Shown: positions 52,708 through 62,846, numbered from the stretch's first letter. The stretch is 64,000 bases of DNA from Hyphomicrobiales bacterium (GCA_017304475.1 JAFKKV010000014.1:415677-479676); one strand, 5' to 3'. The notes: generated by a model not told the origin, from the sequence alone. Translations and numbers: made by a program.

Positions 52708-53619
52708 TCACCGAAATCTGAGAATGAAGCCTTCGACCGCGGCTTCCCATAGCGGGATGCCGCGCGCGTCCGGCAGCAGCGCGTGGCCGTCATGGGCGAA
52801 GGCCGGCATGGCGACGAATTCGGCCACCCCGCCCGCTTCGACGAAAGCCTGGTACAGGCGGCGCGCCAGGGCCGGCGGGAACGACCGATCGTTGTCGCTG
52901 TAGATCCACAGCGTCGGGGTGCGTGCCCGGCGGCCCAGCACGGCCGCGTCGCGCACCAGTTCGTCGATGGCGCAGATCCCGCCGGTCTCGCCCGAGCGGC
53001 CGAGCCGGCCGCCGGCGAAATTGACGATGCCCGCCACCGCCGGATGGTTTTCCGCCGCCAGGGCCAGCGTCGCCCAGCCGCCGGTCGACTGACCGACCAC
53101 GATCACGCCGCCACGGCGGACGAAGGGCTGGCTGGTCAGGGCGTCGATGGCGGCGCCGAGATCGGCCGCGTCGGCCCGGCCGCCGGCAATATGGTTCGGC
53201 CGCCGGCAGGCGAAGCGCTCGGCCCGCTCGCCGCCGCTCAGGCCGTAGCCGCGCCGGTGCACCACCGCCACCACATAGCCGCGCTCGACGAACCAGTTGA
53301 CCGCATGGGGATAGACGCCGTGCCGCGCCTCGCCGTTGCGGGCCGCCTCCGCCGATGTGTGATGGGCCATGACCACGAGCGGCGCCGGGCTGTCGTCCGG
53401 CGGCCGGAACACGATGGCCGCGATCGAACGCCCGTCATCGGCCGGCTGGCCGATGCGCCAGACCTGTTCGCGATGGGGACCGCTCTCCTGGCCCTCGGGC
53501 CGGGCTGCCTGGGCCTGCGCCGGTCCGGCCAGCAAGGCCGCCAGCAGCAGCACCAGCCCGAGACACCGGATGATGGCCCCGGCGGCGAGCCGGGACCGGA
53601 CCGCCGTCCAAAGCCTCAT
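52708..53619 (-). CDS. Exported alpha/beta hydrolase (dienelactone hydrolase-like)
   Basis: A 303-aa secreted hydrolase. The signal segment is GAIIRCLGLVLLLAALLAGP, cleaved near AQAQA (residue 37). The nucleophile elbow is VVGQSTGGWA (Ser in G-Q-S-T-G), the acid lies in IYSDNDRSFP and the histidine in FAHDGHALL. The start ATG overlaps the last 4 bp of the large glutamate dehydrogenase gene, so it is translationally coupled to it. The substrate is unknown; the coupling to GDH is unexplained. Confidence 0.85.
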   Translation of the reverse strand: MRLWTAVRSRLAAGAIIRCLGLVLLLAALLAGPAQAQAARPEGQESGPHREQVWRIGQPADDGRSIAAIVFRPPDDSPAPLVVMAHHTSAEAARNGEARHGVYPHAVNWFVERGYVVAVVHRRGYGLSGGERAERFACRRPNHIAGGRADAADLGAAIDALTSQPFVRRGGVIVVGQSTGGWATLALAAENHPAVAGIVNFAGGRLGRSGETGGICAIDELVRDAAVLGRRARTPTLWIYSDNDRSFPPALARRLYQAFVEAGGVAEFVAMPAFAHDGHALLPDARGIPLWEAAVEGFILRFR

Positions 53620-56600
53620 CCGCGCACGAGGTCGCCGAGCAGGCTTGCCGCAACCGTCGCCTTGGACACGGTCAGTCCGGAGCTCGCGATCTCCGAGACG
53701 GCGGTACGGATGCGCTCGGCGCGCGTGCCATTCACCGCCATCCAGGCGGCGACAGCCTGTTCGCCGGTGGTCGAACCGCCATTGACCATGTCGGCGGCGA
53801 TGCGCCGTTCGGCATTGGCAATGCCGTCGAGCGCGCGGTCGAGCGCCAGCCGGTCGAAATAGTCGGTGACCGTGATGGCGCGCGCCGCGCTCTTGACCGC
53901 GTCGAGCCGGAACACCGAAGCCGCCGCGAAGGCCGTGGCCGCGACATCGGCGACCGGCCGGCCGGTCTGGTCGGCGACCGCGACGATGTCGGGGGCGGCT
54001 GCCAGATGGTCGAGGCTCGCGAGCACGCCGGCCAGCGGATCCGGCACGCCGGCGGTCTGCAGCTCGGCGGTGCGGGCGGCGCGCGCGGCCGCCGCATCCG
54101 GCGGCAAGGCCGTGTCGAGGCTCGCAGCCACCGCCTCGATCCCTGCCCGGTGATGGGCAATGACGTCGGCCAGTCCCTTGGACAGGTCGACATTGCGGAT
54201 GAACCAGACGACCCGGTCGATCAGGAGATCCTGGATCGCCGCATAGAGGTCGAGTTGCAGGCTGCCGGCAATGCGGTTGTCGAGACCGTCGAGCTCGGTG
54301 TTGAGCGCGGTCATGCCATAGGCGTCACGCACCGCGGCAAAGGCCGAGGCGATGGTCGAGACGTCGGCGCCGGTCTGGTCGGCGAGCCGGACCACGAAGG
54401 TCGGGCCGCCGCGATTGATCATCGAATTGGACAGGCCGGTCGCGATGATCTCGCGGCGCAGCCGATGGGCTTCGATGGCGTCCGGGAAGCGCTCCTGGAC
54501 CGGCCGCGGGAAATAGCGGATCAGCTCGCGCGCCAGATAGGGATCGTCCGGCACGTTCGATGCCAGGAGCTCGTCATAGAGCGAGAGCTTGGCATAGGCG
54601 AGCAGCACCGCGATTTCGGGGCGGGTCAGTGGGTCGCCCCTGCGGCGGCGCTCGGCGAGCTCGGCCTCGTCGGGCAGATATTCGACGGCGCGGTCGAGCT
54701 TGCCCTGGGTCTCCAGGCTCTGCATCAGCCGCTGCTGGAAGCCGAGATCGCCGAGCCCGCGCTTCTGCGCCAGCGACAGGGCCAGGGTCTGCAGGTAATT
54801 GTTGCGCAGCACGAGATGGCCGACCTCGTCGGTCATCTCGGCGAGCAGGTGGTTGCGGTCGTCCTGGCTCAGCCGGCCGTCGCCCTCGGGCTTGGTCAGC
54901 GCGATCTTGATATTGACCTCGACGTCGGAGGTATTGACGCCGGCCGAATTGTCGATCGCGTCGGTGTTGAGGCGCACGCCGCGGCGGCCCGCCTCGATGC
55001 GCGCCTTCTGGGTCATGCCCAGATTGGCGCCTTCGCCGACCACCTTGGCACGGATGTCCATGCCGGTGATGCGGATGGCGTCGTTGGCGCGGTCGCCGAC
55101 CTGGTCGTCGGTCTCAGCCGTGCCGCGCACATAGGTGCCGATGCCGCCGAACCACAAGAGGTCGACCTGCATCCTCAGGATGGCGTTCATCACCTCCTGG
55201 GGCGTCGCTTCCGGCTTGGTGAGGCCGAGCATGACCTGGACATGGGCCGAGAGCTGGATCGACTTGGCCGCGCGCGGGAACACGCCGCCGCCCTCGGAGA
55301 TCAGGCCCTTGTCGTAATCCGCCCAGGACGAGCGCGGCAGGTCGAACAGGCGCTTGCGTTCGGCCCAGGCCTTGGCCGGATCCGGCTCCGGATCGAGGAA
55401 GATGTCGCGATGATCGAAGGCGGCGACGAGCTTGATGGTTTTTTCGAGCAGCATGCCGTTGCCGAACACATCGCCCGACATGTCGCCGACGCCGGCCACC
55501 GTGAACGGCGTCACGCCGATATCGACGCCGGTCTCGCGGAAATGGCGTTTCACCGCCTCCCAGGCGCCGCGCGCGGTGATCGCCATCTTCTTGTGGTCAT
55601 AGCCCTGGCTGCCGCCCGAGGCGAAGGCGTCGCCCAGCCAATGGCCCTTCTCGGCCGACAGCGCATTGGCGGTGTCGGAAAAGGTCGCCGTGCCCTTGTC
55701 GGCGGCGACCACCAGATAGGGATCGTCGCCGTCATGGCGCACGGTGTCGGCCGGCGGCACGATGCCCGAGGCTTCGATATTGTCGGTCAGCTGCAGCAGC
55801 GTGCGGACGAAGATGCGATAGGCCTCGGTGCCTTCGGCGAGCCAGGCGTCGCGCTGCGTCACCGGCGGCAGCCGCTTCGGCACGAAGCCGCCCTTGGCGC
55901 CGACAGGCACGATCACCGCGTTCTTCACCTGCTGCGCCTTGACCAGGCCGAGCACCTCGGTGCGGAAGTCCTGCGGCCGGTCCGACCAGCGCAGGCCGCC
56001 GCGCGCCACCTTGCCGAAGCGCAGGTGGATGCCCTCGACCCTGGGCGAATAGACGAAGATCTCGTAGAGCGGCCGGGGCGCCGGCAGCCCGTCGATCTTC
56101 TTCGATTCGAATTTGATCGCGATCGTCGACCGGACCCGGCCATCCTCGCCGATCTGGTAGAAATTGGTGCGGATCGCCGCCTGGACCAGGTTGATGAAGG
56201 CACGCAGGATGCGGTCTTCGTCGAGCGCGGTCACATGGCCGAGCGCCTCTTCGAGCCTCGCCACGATGTCGAGCTGCTTGGCGTGGCGCTCCTCGATCGA
56301 CAGGCTGAGCCGGGGATCGAAGCGCAGGTGGAACATCAGCACCACCCCCTTGGTGACGCCGGCATGCTTGCGCAGCGTCGTCCAGAGATAGTCCTGGCTG
56401 AACGGCACGCGGATCTGCCAGAGCATGCGGGCGAGGGTGCGGATCAGCGCGACGTCGCGCCAGCCGAGCGCCGCCTCCAGGGTCAGCGCATTGAAGCCGT
56501 CGCTTTCGGCCTCGCCGCGCATGACCGCCATCAGCGCCGCCTCGAGCTTTTCGTCGAGCGCTTCGAGATCGATCGGCGCGCCGCCCGGCCGGGTCAGCGA

Positions 56601-58457
56601 CATGTCGTGCAGCCAGATGATCTCGGATGCGCCGCCGCCGGCCGGCATCACCTCATAGGTGCGCTCGTCGACCACGGCGAAACCCATGGCTTCCAGGATC
56701 GGCACGCGTTCCGACAACGGGATCGGCTTGGCGCGGGCGAAGACCTTCAGCCCGGCCTCGCCCTTGTTGGCCGGCTCGGACCGGTAGAAGTCGATGGCGA
56801 GCGGCCGCTGCTCCGAGAGGCCTTCCAGGATGCGGATGTCGCCGATGGCCGTCTCCGGCGAGACGGCTTCGCGATAGGCCGCCGAGAAGGCGTCGCGATA
56901 GCGCCCGACCAGGACGCTGGCCTTGAGCGGATCATGGATCAGGCCGAGCGCCTGGCCGAGCCCGTCGCCCCAGGTCCTGACGATGCGCGAGACCGCCGCC
57001 TCCAGCGTCGGCCGGTCGACCTGCGGCGTCGCGCCCTCGTCGCGGCCGATGATGAAATGCACGCGGGTCAGCGAGCCGTCGGGATAATAGGGGTAATAGG
57101 CGGATATCCGCCCCTTGAACACCGCGGCGAGATATTGGCCGATGGCCAGGCGCGCGGTCGTGTCGAAGCGGTCGCGCGGCACATAGACCAGGATCGAGAC
57201 GAAGCGGTCGAAGCGGTCGGTGCGCGCCAGCACGCGCACCCGCGGCCGCTCGTCGAGCTGCAGCACCGCCATGGCATGGGCGAACAGCGTCGCGTCGTCG
57301 ATCTGGAACAGCTCGTCGCGCGGATAGCTCTCCAGCACATTGACCAGCGCCTTGCCGGAATGGCCGTCCGGATCGAAGCCGGCACGCGTCAGCACCCGGT
57401 CGACCTTGCGCCTCAGATAGGGAATGGTCTTGGCCGAGCGGGTATAGACGGTCGAGGTGAACAGCCCGACCATGCGGACCTCGCCGACCAGCTCGCCGCT
57501 CCGGTCGAACCGCTTCACGCCGATATAGTCCATGTGGATGCGGCGGTGGACGCGCGAGCGCACATTGGCCTTGGTGATGATCAGCGGCACGGGCTGCATC
57601 AGGAATTCGCGCATTTCCTGCGTCATGGTCACCAGTTCGGTGCCGCGGCGCAGGATGCGGACATTCTCGTCGCGCAGAATGCCGAGGCCGGAGGTGAATT
57701 CCGGCTCCATCTGGCCTTCGGCGACGCCGCCGACATAGGAATAGTCGCGCAGGCCCAGGAAGGTGAAATTATTGGCCGCCAACCATTCGAGGAACTGGAT
57801 GCCCTCGGCCATTTCGGTGACCGGCAGGACCGGGTTGTTCTTCAGGTCGTCGATGACGGCGTCGACCCGGGTGATCATCGGCTTCCAGTCGGCGACGCAG
57901 ATGCGCACGTCGGCGAGCGTCGCTTCCAGCTCGGCGACCAGCGACGCCCGCCGCGTCTCGTCGGCAATCCTGACCACATGGATATGGATGATGCTCTCGC
58001 GCAGGGCCGGCGCGTCGGCATGTTCGAGGCCGCGATAGGCGGTCAGCGCGCCCGAGGACTCCCGCTCGACGGTGACGATCGGATGCGCGACCAGCCGGAT
58101 GTCGACGCCCTGCTCGGCCAGCACGCCCATCACCGAATCGACCAGGAAGGGCATGTTGTCATTGACCACCTCGACCACGGTGATCATGCCGGCCTGCGAG
58201 CCCGGCGACGGGGCGACGGGATCGTCGAGGCGGATGGCGCTCTGCCCGGTCGACCGGTTCGACAAGGCCGCGTAGCTCGCCGCCGCGAGGCTCGCCAGGT
58301 CGCGCGCATCATAGGCGATCAGGTCTTCGGGGGCGGCGCGGCCGAACAGATCGGCCACGTAGCTCTCCGGAATGTCGCCGAGGGTTCCGCGCAGGATGAT
58401 CGTTGCCTGTTCGATGATGCCTGCGGTTCCGCTCGCATCCTCGGTCCGGTTCGTCAT
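53616..58457 (-). CDS. gdh: NAD-specific glutamate dehydrogenase, large (180-kDa) class
   Basis: A 1613-aa enzyme that oxidatively deaminates glutamate to 2-oxoglutarate, feeding carbon from amino acids into the TCA cycle. The large N-terminal region has ACT-like regulatory domains (about 75-600), the catalytic core lies around 700-1230 (substrate lysine in GAKGGFVPKRLPP, nucleotide-binding FTVAGVGDMSGDVFGNGMLL), and a helical C-terminus follows. This is the GDH-180 family found in alphaproteobacteria and Pseudomonas. GGAG six bases before ATG 58457 favours this start over ATG 58469. The frame is intact throughout. Confidence 0.95.
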   Translation of the reverse strand: MTNRTEDASGTAGIIEQATIILRGTLGDIPESYVADLFGRAAPEDLIAYDARDLASLAAASYAALSNRSTGQSAIRLDDPVAPSPGSQAGMITVVEVVNDNMPFLVDSVMGVLAEQGVDIRLVAHPIVTVERESSGALTAYRGLEHADAPALRESIIHIHVVRIADETRRASLVAELEATLADVRICVADWKPMITRVDAVIDDLKNNPVLPVTEMAEGIQFLEWLAANNFTFLGLRDYSYVGGVAEGQMEPEFTSGLGILRDENVRILRRGTELVTMTQEMREFLMQPVPLIITKANVRSRVHRRIHMDYIGVKRFDRSGELVGEVRMVGLFTSTVYTRSAKTIPYLRRKVDRVLTRAGFDPDGHSGKALVNVLESYPRDELFQIDDATLFAHAMAVLQLDERPRVRVLARTDRFDRFVSILVYVPRDRFDTTARLAIGQYLAAVFKGRISAYYPYYPDGSLTRVHFIIGRDEGATPQVDRPTLEAAVSRIVRTWGDGLGQALGLIHDPLKASVLVGRYRDAFSAAYREAVSPETAIGDIRILEGLSEQRPLAIDFYRSEPANKGEAGLKVFARAKPIPLSERVPILEAMGFAVVDERTYEVMPAGGGASEIIWLHDMSLTRPGGAPIDLEALDEKLEAALMAVMRGEAESDGFNALTLEAALGWRDVALIRTLARMLWQIRVPFSQDYLWTTLRKHAGVTKGVVLMFHLRFDPRLSLSIEERHAKQLDIVARLEEALGHVTALDEDRILRAFINLVQAAIRTNFYQIGEDGRVRSTIAIKFESKKIDGLPAPRPLYEIFVYSPRVEGIHLRFGKVARGGLRWSDRPQDFRTEVLGLVKAQQVKNAVIVPVGAKGGFVPKRLPPVTQRDAWLAEGTEAYRIFVRTLLQLTDNIEASGIVPPADTVRHDGDDPYLVVAADKGTATFSDTANALSAEKGHWLGDAFASGGSQGYDHKKMAITARGAWEAVKRHFRETGVDIGVTPFTVAGVGDMSGDVFGNGMLLEKTIKLVAAFDHRDIFLDPEPDPAKAWAERKRLFDLPRSSWADYDKGLISEGGGVFPRAAKSIQLSAHVQVMLGLTKPEATPQEVMNAILRMQVDLLWFGGIGTYVRGTAETDDQVGDRANDAIRITGMDIRAKVVGEGANLGMTQKARIEAGRRGVRLNTDAIDNSAGVNTSDVEVNIKIALTKPEGDGRLSQDDRNHLLAEMTDEVGHLVLRNNYLQTLALSLAQKRGLGDLGFQQRLMQSLETQGKLDRAVEYLPDEAELAERRRRGDPLTRPEIAVLLAYAKLSLYDELLASNVPDDPYLARELIRYFPRPVQERFPDAIEAHRLRREIIATGLSNSMINRGGPTFVVRLADQTGADVSTIASAFAAVRDAYGMTALNTELDGLDNRIAGSLQLDLYAAIQDLLIDRVVWFIRNVDLSKGLADVIAHHRAGIEAVAASLDTALPPDAAAARAARTAELQTAGVPDPLAGVLASLDHLAAAPDIVAVADQTGRPVADVAATAFAAASVFRLDAVKSAARAITVTDYFDRLALDRALDGIANAERRIAADMVNGGSTTGEQAVAAWMAVNGTRAERIRTAVSEIASSGLTVSKATVAASLLGDLVRG

Positions 58458-58640
58458 GCTGTGCTCCATCCCGGCGCCAGTTGCTTTTGTTCGGTGCCGA
58501 GGGCCAGCATGACCACGCGACCGGACCGCCGTAAAGACAATTTCGTCCTCTAACGGGACGCGGCGCGGTCATGCTACGAGGCTGTGACCGGATCAAGACG
58601 TGATCGTCGCGGATCAGCCAGGACGAACGGGAGAGGCCCC

Positions 58641-59225
58641 ATGGACGCCAGCACAGCCGCCGCCGCGGAAGCGCCGATTGCGCTCGATCTGCCCGAATCG
58701 GTGCTCGACGCGGAGATGGAGGCCTATTTCCAGAAGTGCCGCGACAAGATCGGCTATGTGCCCAATGTGCTCCGGGTCTATGCCCACGACCTCGCCAAGC
58801 TCAAGGCCTTCGCGGCCATGTACAACGATCTCATGCTCGCGCCCTCCGGCCTGACCAAGCTGGAACGCGAGCTGATCGCCGTGGCGGTCTCGGCGGTAAA
58901 CCGCTGCTATTACTGCCTGGCCGCCCATGGCGCCGCGGTGCGCCAGCTCTCCGGCGATCCGGTGCTGGGCGAGCAGATGGTGATGAACTACCGTGCCGCC
59001 CGGCTCCAGCCGCGCCAGCGCGCCATGCTCGACTTCGCGGTGAAGCTGACCGAGACGCCCTGGGCGGTCGAGGAGGAGGATCGCGAGGGCTTGCGGCATG
59101 TCGGATTCAGCGACCGCGACATCTGGGACATCACGGCGGTCGCCGGCTTCTTCAACATGTCCAACCGGGTCGCGGCCGGCACCGACATGCGGCCGAATGC
59201 CGAATATCACGCCAGCGCCCGTTAG
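58641..59225 (+). CDS. Peroxidase-related protein of the AhpD fold
   Basis: A 194-aa protein of the alkylhydroperoxidase AhpD-like / carboxymuconolactone decarboxylase fold. The core has KLERELIAVAVSAVNRCYYCLAAHGAAVR with the redox pair C-Y-Y-C and the nearby histidine. The C-terminal part, LDFAVKLTETPWAVEEEDRE onward, fits the uncharacterised peroxidase-related subfamily. GGAGAGG precedes ATG 58641. It is divergent from the glutamate dehydrogenase gene; role in oxidative stress is inferred from the family. Confidence 0.88.
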   Translation: MDASTAAAAEAPIALDLPESVLDAEMEAYFQKCRDKIGYVPNVLRVYAHDLAKLKAFAAMYNDLMLAPSGLTKLERELIAVAVSAVNRCYYCLAAHGAAVRQLSGDPVLGEQMVMNYRAARLQPRQRAMLDFAVKLTETPWAVEEEDREGLRHVGFSDRDIWDITAVAGFFNMSNRVAAGTDMRPNAEYHASAR

Positions 59226-59414
59226 GACCAGGCGCGGCTTGGAGAGGGCCTGGCCGGTCCGGCATGGCTCGGTCCCGGGCCTTCGCCCTTTCCCGATGCC
59301 GGCGGATGGCCTAACAGCGGGGCGCCGGCCGGCGCAGCCTTCCGGCCCTGGCAATTGCCGGCCCCGGCCCTACATGCCAATGAGTACCCCATGCGTCCCA
59401 GTGGAGCCCCAGCC

Positions 59415-60089
59415 ATGGCGATGAACACCGTCTATCGCGGGCCCGCCGACCTTCCCGACGTGATCCCGGTCTTTCCGTTGCCGGGCGCCTTGCTCCTGCC
59501 GCGCGGGCAATTGCCGCTCAATATTTTCGAGCCGCGCTATCTCGCCATGATCGACGACGCCTTCGTCGCCGGCCACCGGATCATCGGCATGGTGCAGCCG
59601 ATCCCCGCCGACGAGGATGCCAAGCGGCCGGTTCTGTCCGAAGTCGGCTGCGCCGGCCGGGTCACCCAGATCGCCGAGACCGGCGACGGCCGCTACATGC
59701 TGAGCCTGACCGGCATCGCGCGCTTCCGGATCGCCGGCGAGGTCGAGGCGATCACCGCCTATCGCCAGGCCAAGGTCGACTACCAGCCCTATATCGGCGA
59801 CTTCGAGCCAAGGGTCGGCGAGGATGCGGTCGACCGCGACGGCCTGCTCAAGGCGCTCCAGGAGTTCCTCGACGCCAACAATATGGAGGCGGACTGGGAC
59901 GGCATCCGCCGCGCGCCGACCGAGGCGCTGGTCAATGCGCTGTGCATGATGTCGCCCTGGGGCGTGCGCGAGAAGCAGGCTCTGCTGGAGGCGCCGGACC
60001 TGAAGACGCGCGCGGCACTGCTGGTCGCGGTCACCGAGGTGGCGCTCGCCAAGGACCAGTCTCCCGACGACAAGCCGCCCTTGAACTGA
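59415..60089 (+). CDS. LON-substrate-binding-domain protein
   Basis: A 224-aa protein made of the N-terminal substrate domain of Lon protease without ATPase or protease. It shows [30 protein letters not shown] (residues 15-44), then [26 protein letters not shown], followed by a helical bundle. It is common in Rhizobiales next to a Trm112 gene, as here. Proposed roles include adaptor or regulator of proteolysis, but none is proven. ATG 59415 has GGAG ahead; the frame is open to 59355 without homology. Confidence 0.88.
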   Translation: MAMNTVYRGPADLPDVIPVFPLPGALLLPRGQLPLNIFEPRYLAMIDDAFVAGHRIIGMVQPIPADEDAKRPVLSEVGCAGRVTQIAETGDGRYMLSLTGIARFRIAGEVEAITAYRQAKVDYQPYIGDFEPRVGEDAVDRDGLLKALQEFLDANNMEADWDGIRRAPTEALVNALCMMSPWGVREKQALLEAPDLKTRAALLVAVTEVALAKDQSPDDKPPLN

Positions 60090-60151
60090 CCGGCGGCGAC
60101 GGATCCGGCGGCTTCGCCCGCGGGCCGGACAGAACCCAGGAACGACACGAC

Positions 60152-60394
60152 ATGAGCGACGACACAGCCGCCCCCGCCTCTCCCGCCGACCAGCGCACGG
60201 CCGTACCGCCGACGCGGCCGGGAACCGTCGATCCGCGCCTGCTCGAGGTGCTGGTCTGCCCGGTCACCAAGGCGACGCTGGACTATGACGCCGAAGCCAA
60301 TGAGCTGATCTCGCGTGCCGCCAGGCTCGCCTATCCGATCCGCGACGGCATTCCGATCATGCTGCCGGAAGAGGCACGGCCGCTGGCCGACTGA
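60152..60394 (+). CDS. Trm112 family protein
   Basis: An 80-aa protein. After a Pro/Ala-rich leader of about 25 residues comes the Trm112 core [22 protein letters not shown] and [18 protein letters not shown]. Only one of the zinc-binding cysteines of the classical fold (VCPVTK) is present, as in many proteobacterial members. Trm112 activates methyltransferases in eukaryotes; the bacterial role is uncertain. It lies 62 bp behind the LON-domain gene. Confidence 0.88.
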   Translation: MSDDTAAPASPADQRTAVPPTRPGTVDPRLLEVLVCPVTKATLDYDAEANELISRAARLAYPIRDGIPIMLPEEARPLAD

Positions 60395-60406
60395 CCGGGC
60401 CGGCGA

Positions 60407-61282
60407 TCAGGCCAGCGCCACGGCCGCCTGGCTGTGGCGATCGATCAACACCTTGCGCAGCTTTTCCAGCGCCCGGTTCTCGATCTGGCGGACGCGCTCC
60501 TTGGAGATGCCGAGCCGGTCGCCGAGGCTTTCGAGCGTTGCGCCCTCGTCGTTGAGGCGGCGCTCGCGCAGGATATTCAGTTCCCGCTCGGACAGCACGT
60601 CGAGCGCCGCGCGCAGCCAGCGGACCCGGCGCTCGCCGTCGATCGCCTCGCCGACGACCTCGTCCGGCAGCGGTCCCTTGTCGATCAGGAAGTCCTGCCG
60701 CTCGGCGCCGGCATTCGTGTCGCCGTCATGGCTCGGTGCATTCAGCGACATTTCCGGGCTCGACAGCCGCGCATCCATCAGTGCCACGTCGGCCTCGGAA
60801 ACACCGACCGCCACCGCGATCTCGCGGTGGATCGCGGCCCGCGCCACGCCGATCTCCATGCTCTGGGACAGGCGCGCGCGCAGCCGGCGCAAATTGAAGA
60901 ACAGGGCTTTCTGGCTCGACGAGGTGCCGCCGCGGACGATCGACCAGTTGCGCAGGATGTAATCCTGCACCGAGGCGCGGATCCACCAGGTGGCATAGGT
61001 CGAAAACCGCACTTCCCGCTCGGGCTCGAACCGTGACGCTGCCTCCAGGAGCCCGACATGGCCCTCCTGGATCAGGTCGGCCATCGGCAGTCCATAGTGG
61101 CGAAAGCGCGCGGCGAGCGCGATGACGAGGCGCATATGGGCCTGGGCCAGGCGGTGCAGCGCGACCTCGTCGCGGGCATCCTTCCAGCGCACCGCCAGGG
61201 CGTGCTCTTCGTCGCGTTCGAGAAATGGGGCCGCCATGGCGGCCTTGACCAGCCCGTTGCGAACGCCCGACACCCGCGTCAT
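60407..61282 (-). CDS. rpoH2: RNA polymerase sigma-32-type factor RpoH2
   Basis: A 291-aa sigma factor. Region 2 has DLIQEGHVGLLEAASRFEP (about 69-87) and RFSTYATWWIRASVQDYILR; the Q(R/K)xLFFNLR RpoH box appears as SQKALFFNLRRLRARL. Region 4 has SERELNILRERRLNDEGATLESLG and the recognition helix GISKERVRQIE. Alphaproteobacteria usually have two or more RpoH proteins; the divergence from RpoH1 and lone location suggest RpoH2, which in several relatives serves photooxidative or stationary-phase stress. That assignment rests on family knowledge. ATG 61282 was chosen at the point where homology begins. Confidence 0.85.
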   Translation of the reverse strand: MTRVSGVRNGLVKAAMAAPFLERDEEHALAVRWKDARDEVALHRLAQAHMRLVIALAARFRHYGLPMADLIQEGHVGLLEAASRFEPEREVRFSTYATWWIRASVQDYILRNWSIVRGGTSSSQKALFFNLRRLRARLSQSMEIGVARAAIHREIAVAVGVSEADVALMDARLSSPEMSLNAPSHDGDTNAGAERQDFLIDKGPLPDEVVGEAIDGERRVRWLRAALDVLSERELNILRERRLNDEGATLESLGDRLGISKERVRQIENRALEKLRKVLIDRHSQAAVALA

Positions 61283-61458
61283 GACGACCTCCCCTGGTCG
61301 AACCACACGGCAGGTTGTCCCCGCTCTCATGCTGCCTAGGAGATGTACGTATGCGATATTGCGTAGAATCACCAGTCCTTTGAACGGCTTACAAAATTCA
61401 TGCGACATTCTGCCGCAAGAAGGGACCGCGGGCACCGGCCCAACCGCCCGGCCCAACG

Positions 61459-61490
61459 AAAAAGCCCGGCGCGAGGCCGGGCTTTTGAAT
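61459..61490 (-). terminator. Rho-independent terminator after carD
   Basis: AAAAAGCCCGGC / GGCCGGGCTTTT around a GCGA loop (61459-61486) forms a strong GC stem. Read on the minus strand it ends in TTTTT, 20 bp after the carD stop. Confidence 0.85.
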
Positions 61491-61508
61491 TCACTGGAGC
61501 GGTCGAAA

Positions 61509-62093
61509 TCAGGCGGCTTCGACTTCGCTCTCGTCCGCCTCGTCGACCAGTTCCTCGGCCTTGGCCACGCCACGGCGCGGACCCTTGGCGAGTTGCGCCT
61601 CGATCTGCTTGATCGCCTCGGCCTCGACAATCCGCTCGACGGCGGCGAGCTCACGCGCCATCCGGTCGAGAGCCTGTTCGTAGAGCTGACGCTCCGAATA
61701 GGACTGCTCGGGCTGGGTATCGGAGCGGAACAGGTCGCGGACCACCTCGGAAATCGCGATCAGGTCGCCGGAATTGATCTTGGCTTCATATTCCTGCGCG
61801 CGGCGTGACCACATCGTCCGCTTGATCCGGGCACGACCCTTGAGCACATCGAGGGCCTTGGCCATCACATCCGGCTCAGCCAGCTTGCGCATGCCGACCT
61901 GGGCGATCTTCGCGGTCGGAACACGCAACGTCATCTTGTCCTTCTCGAAGGTGATGACGAAGAGCTCGAGCTTGAATCCGGCAATATCCTGCTCCTCGAT
62001 GGACACGATTTGCCCGACCCCGTGGGACGGATAGACGATATATTCGTTCGTCTTGAAGCCCTGACGGGTCTGCGCGTTCTTTTTGGTGGTCAT
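61509..62093 (-). CDS. carD: CarD family transcription regulator
   Basis: A 194-aa RNA polymerase-binding protein. The N-terminal Tudor-like RNAP-interaction domain is at about 13-72 (FKTNEYIVYPSHGVGQIVSI). The helical DNA-binding domain follows (about 75-165; SRRAQEYEAKINSGDLIAI, then EVVRDLF and YSERQLYEQALDRMARELA), and the C-terminus is acidic and disordered (ELVDEADESEVEAA). It stabilises open promoter complexes and is nearly universal in alphaproteobacteria. It is a single gene with its own terminator. Confidence 0.95.
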   Translation of the reverse strand: MTTKKNAQTRQGFKTNEYIVYPSHGVGQIVSIEEQDIAGFKLELFVITFEKDKMTLRVPTAKIAQVGMRKLAEPDVMAKALDVLKGRARIKRTMWSRRAQEYEAKINSGDLIAISEVVRDLFRSDTQPEQSYSERQLYEQALDRMARELAAVERIVEAEAIKQIEAQLAKGPRRGVAKAEELVDEADESEVEAA

Positions 62094-62510
62094 TCTGCGC
62101 CTTACTCCTCGCCGGCCTAGATCTGGCCGCTGGTGACGCCGGACCGTCGGCGGGCGACCGCCGGCAGCCGGTCCACGACGCCCGACGGGCGTGTGGTGGT
62201 TTGCGCGAAAGGGATGGCCGGAACTCCGGAAGGAGCCGGCCTCAGGTCCCTGACGTCAGCCAATAGTGAAAACGGCGCCTTCGACACGGTGAAAACCGCT
62301 TGCGCGGACTCCCATCGCGACGTTTCATCGGAATTTTCCGAAAAAAGGCGCTCCGCTAAAAGGGAGCGCTCCGGCTGGACCGTTGTTTTGATCGACTGTA
62401 ATGAGACACTATCACAATTTAAGCCGAAATCAAAGGCTTAAGCGAACGCACTCCGCCAGGGGCCGCAAAATGCACCCTGTCGCGCCGGTAAGACGGTGTT
62501 GGAAGTTGGG
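62094..62510. other. 417-bp intergenic region between carD and fdxA
   Basis: No gene is supported. It holds the carD promoter region and, at 62341-62372, the terminator of fdxA. The stretch 62390-62450 is AT-rich (TAATGAGACACTATCACAAT area) but no clear regulator site was identified. Confidence 0.5.
62341..62372 (-). terminator. Rho-independent terminator after fdxA
   Basis: On the minus strand GGAGCGCTCCCTTTTAGCGG folds GAGCGC against GCGCTCC-type partners and is followed by TTTTTT (AAAAAA at 62341-62346 on the plus strand). It is 139 bp downstream of the fdxA stop, with no gene between. Confidence 0.7.
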
Positions 62511-62846
62511 TCAGTCACCCTGACCCGGTTCGGGCGACAGCAGGGCTTCCTTGTCCGGCTTGCCGTCCCACTCCTTGGCATCGGCGGGCGACTCGCGCTT
62601 CTGCGTAATGTTCGGCCATTTCGAAGCGAAGTCGGCATTGATGCCGAGCCATTTCTCCAGCCCCGCCTCGGTATCCGGCTTGATCGCTTCCGCCGGGCAT
62701 TCCGGTTCGCAGACGCCGCAGTCGATACACTCGTCCGGATGGATGACGAGGAAATTCTCCCCCTCATAGAAGCAGTCGACAGGACAAACTTCTACGCAGT
62801 CCATGTATTTGCACTTGATGCAATTCTCGGTGACCACATAGGTCAT
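62511..62846 (-). CDS. fdxA: 7Fe ferredoxin FdxA
   Basis: A 111-aa ferredoxin with one [3Fe-4S] and one [4Fe-4S] cluster. The N-terminal pattern [20 protein letters not shown] and the second pattern [15 protein letters not shown] carry the ligands, and the C-terminal extension ([18 protein letters not shown]) is typical of the Azotobacter-type FdxA family. An electron carrier in the cytoplasm; partner enzymes are unknown. It is divergent from htpX, with 153 bp between. Confidence 0.96.
   Translation of the reverse strand: MTYVVTENCIKCKYMDCVEVCPVDCFYEGENFLVIHPDECIDCGVCEPECPAEAIKPDTEAGLEKWLGINADFASKWPNITQKRESPADAKEWDGKPDKEALLSPEPGQGD

Noticed and set aside
54006..58553. 1515-codon plus-strand open frame
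   Set aside because: It mirrors the large glutamate dehydrogenase gene; high third-position GC removes stops on the opposite strand. No recognisable protein.
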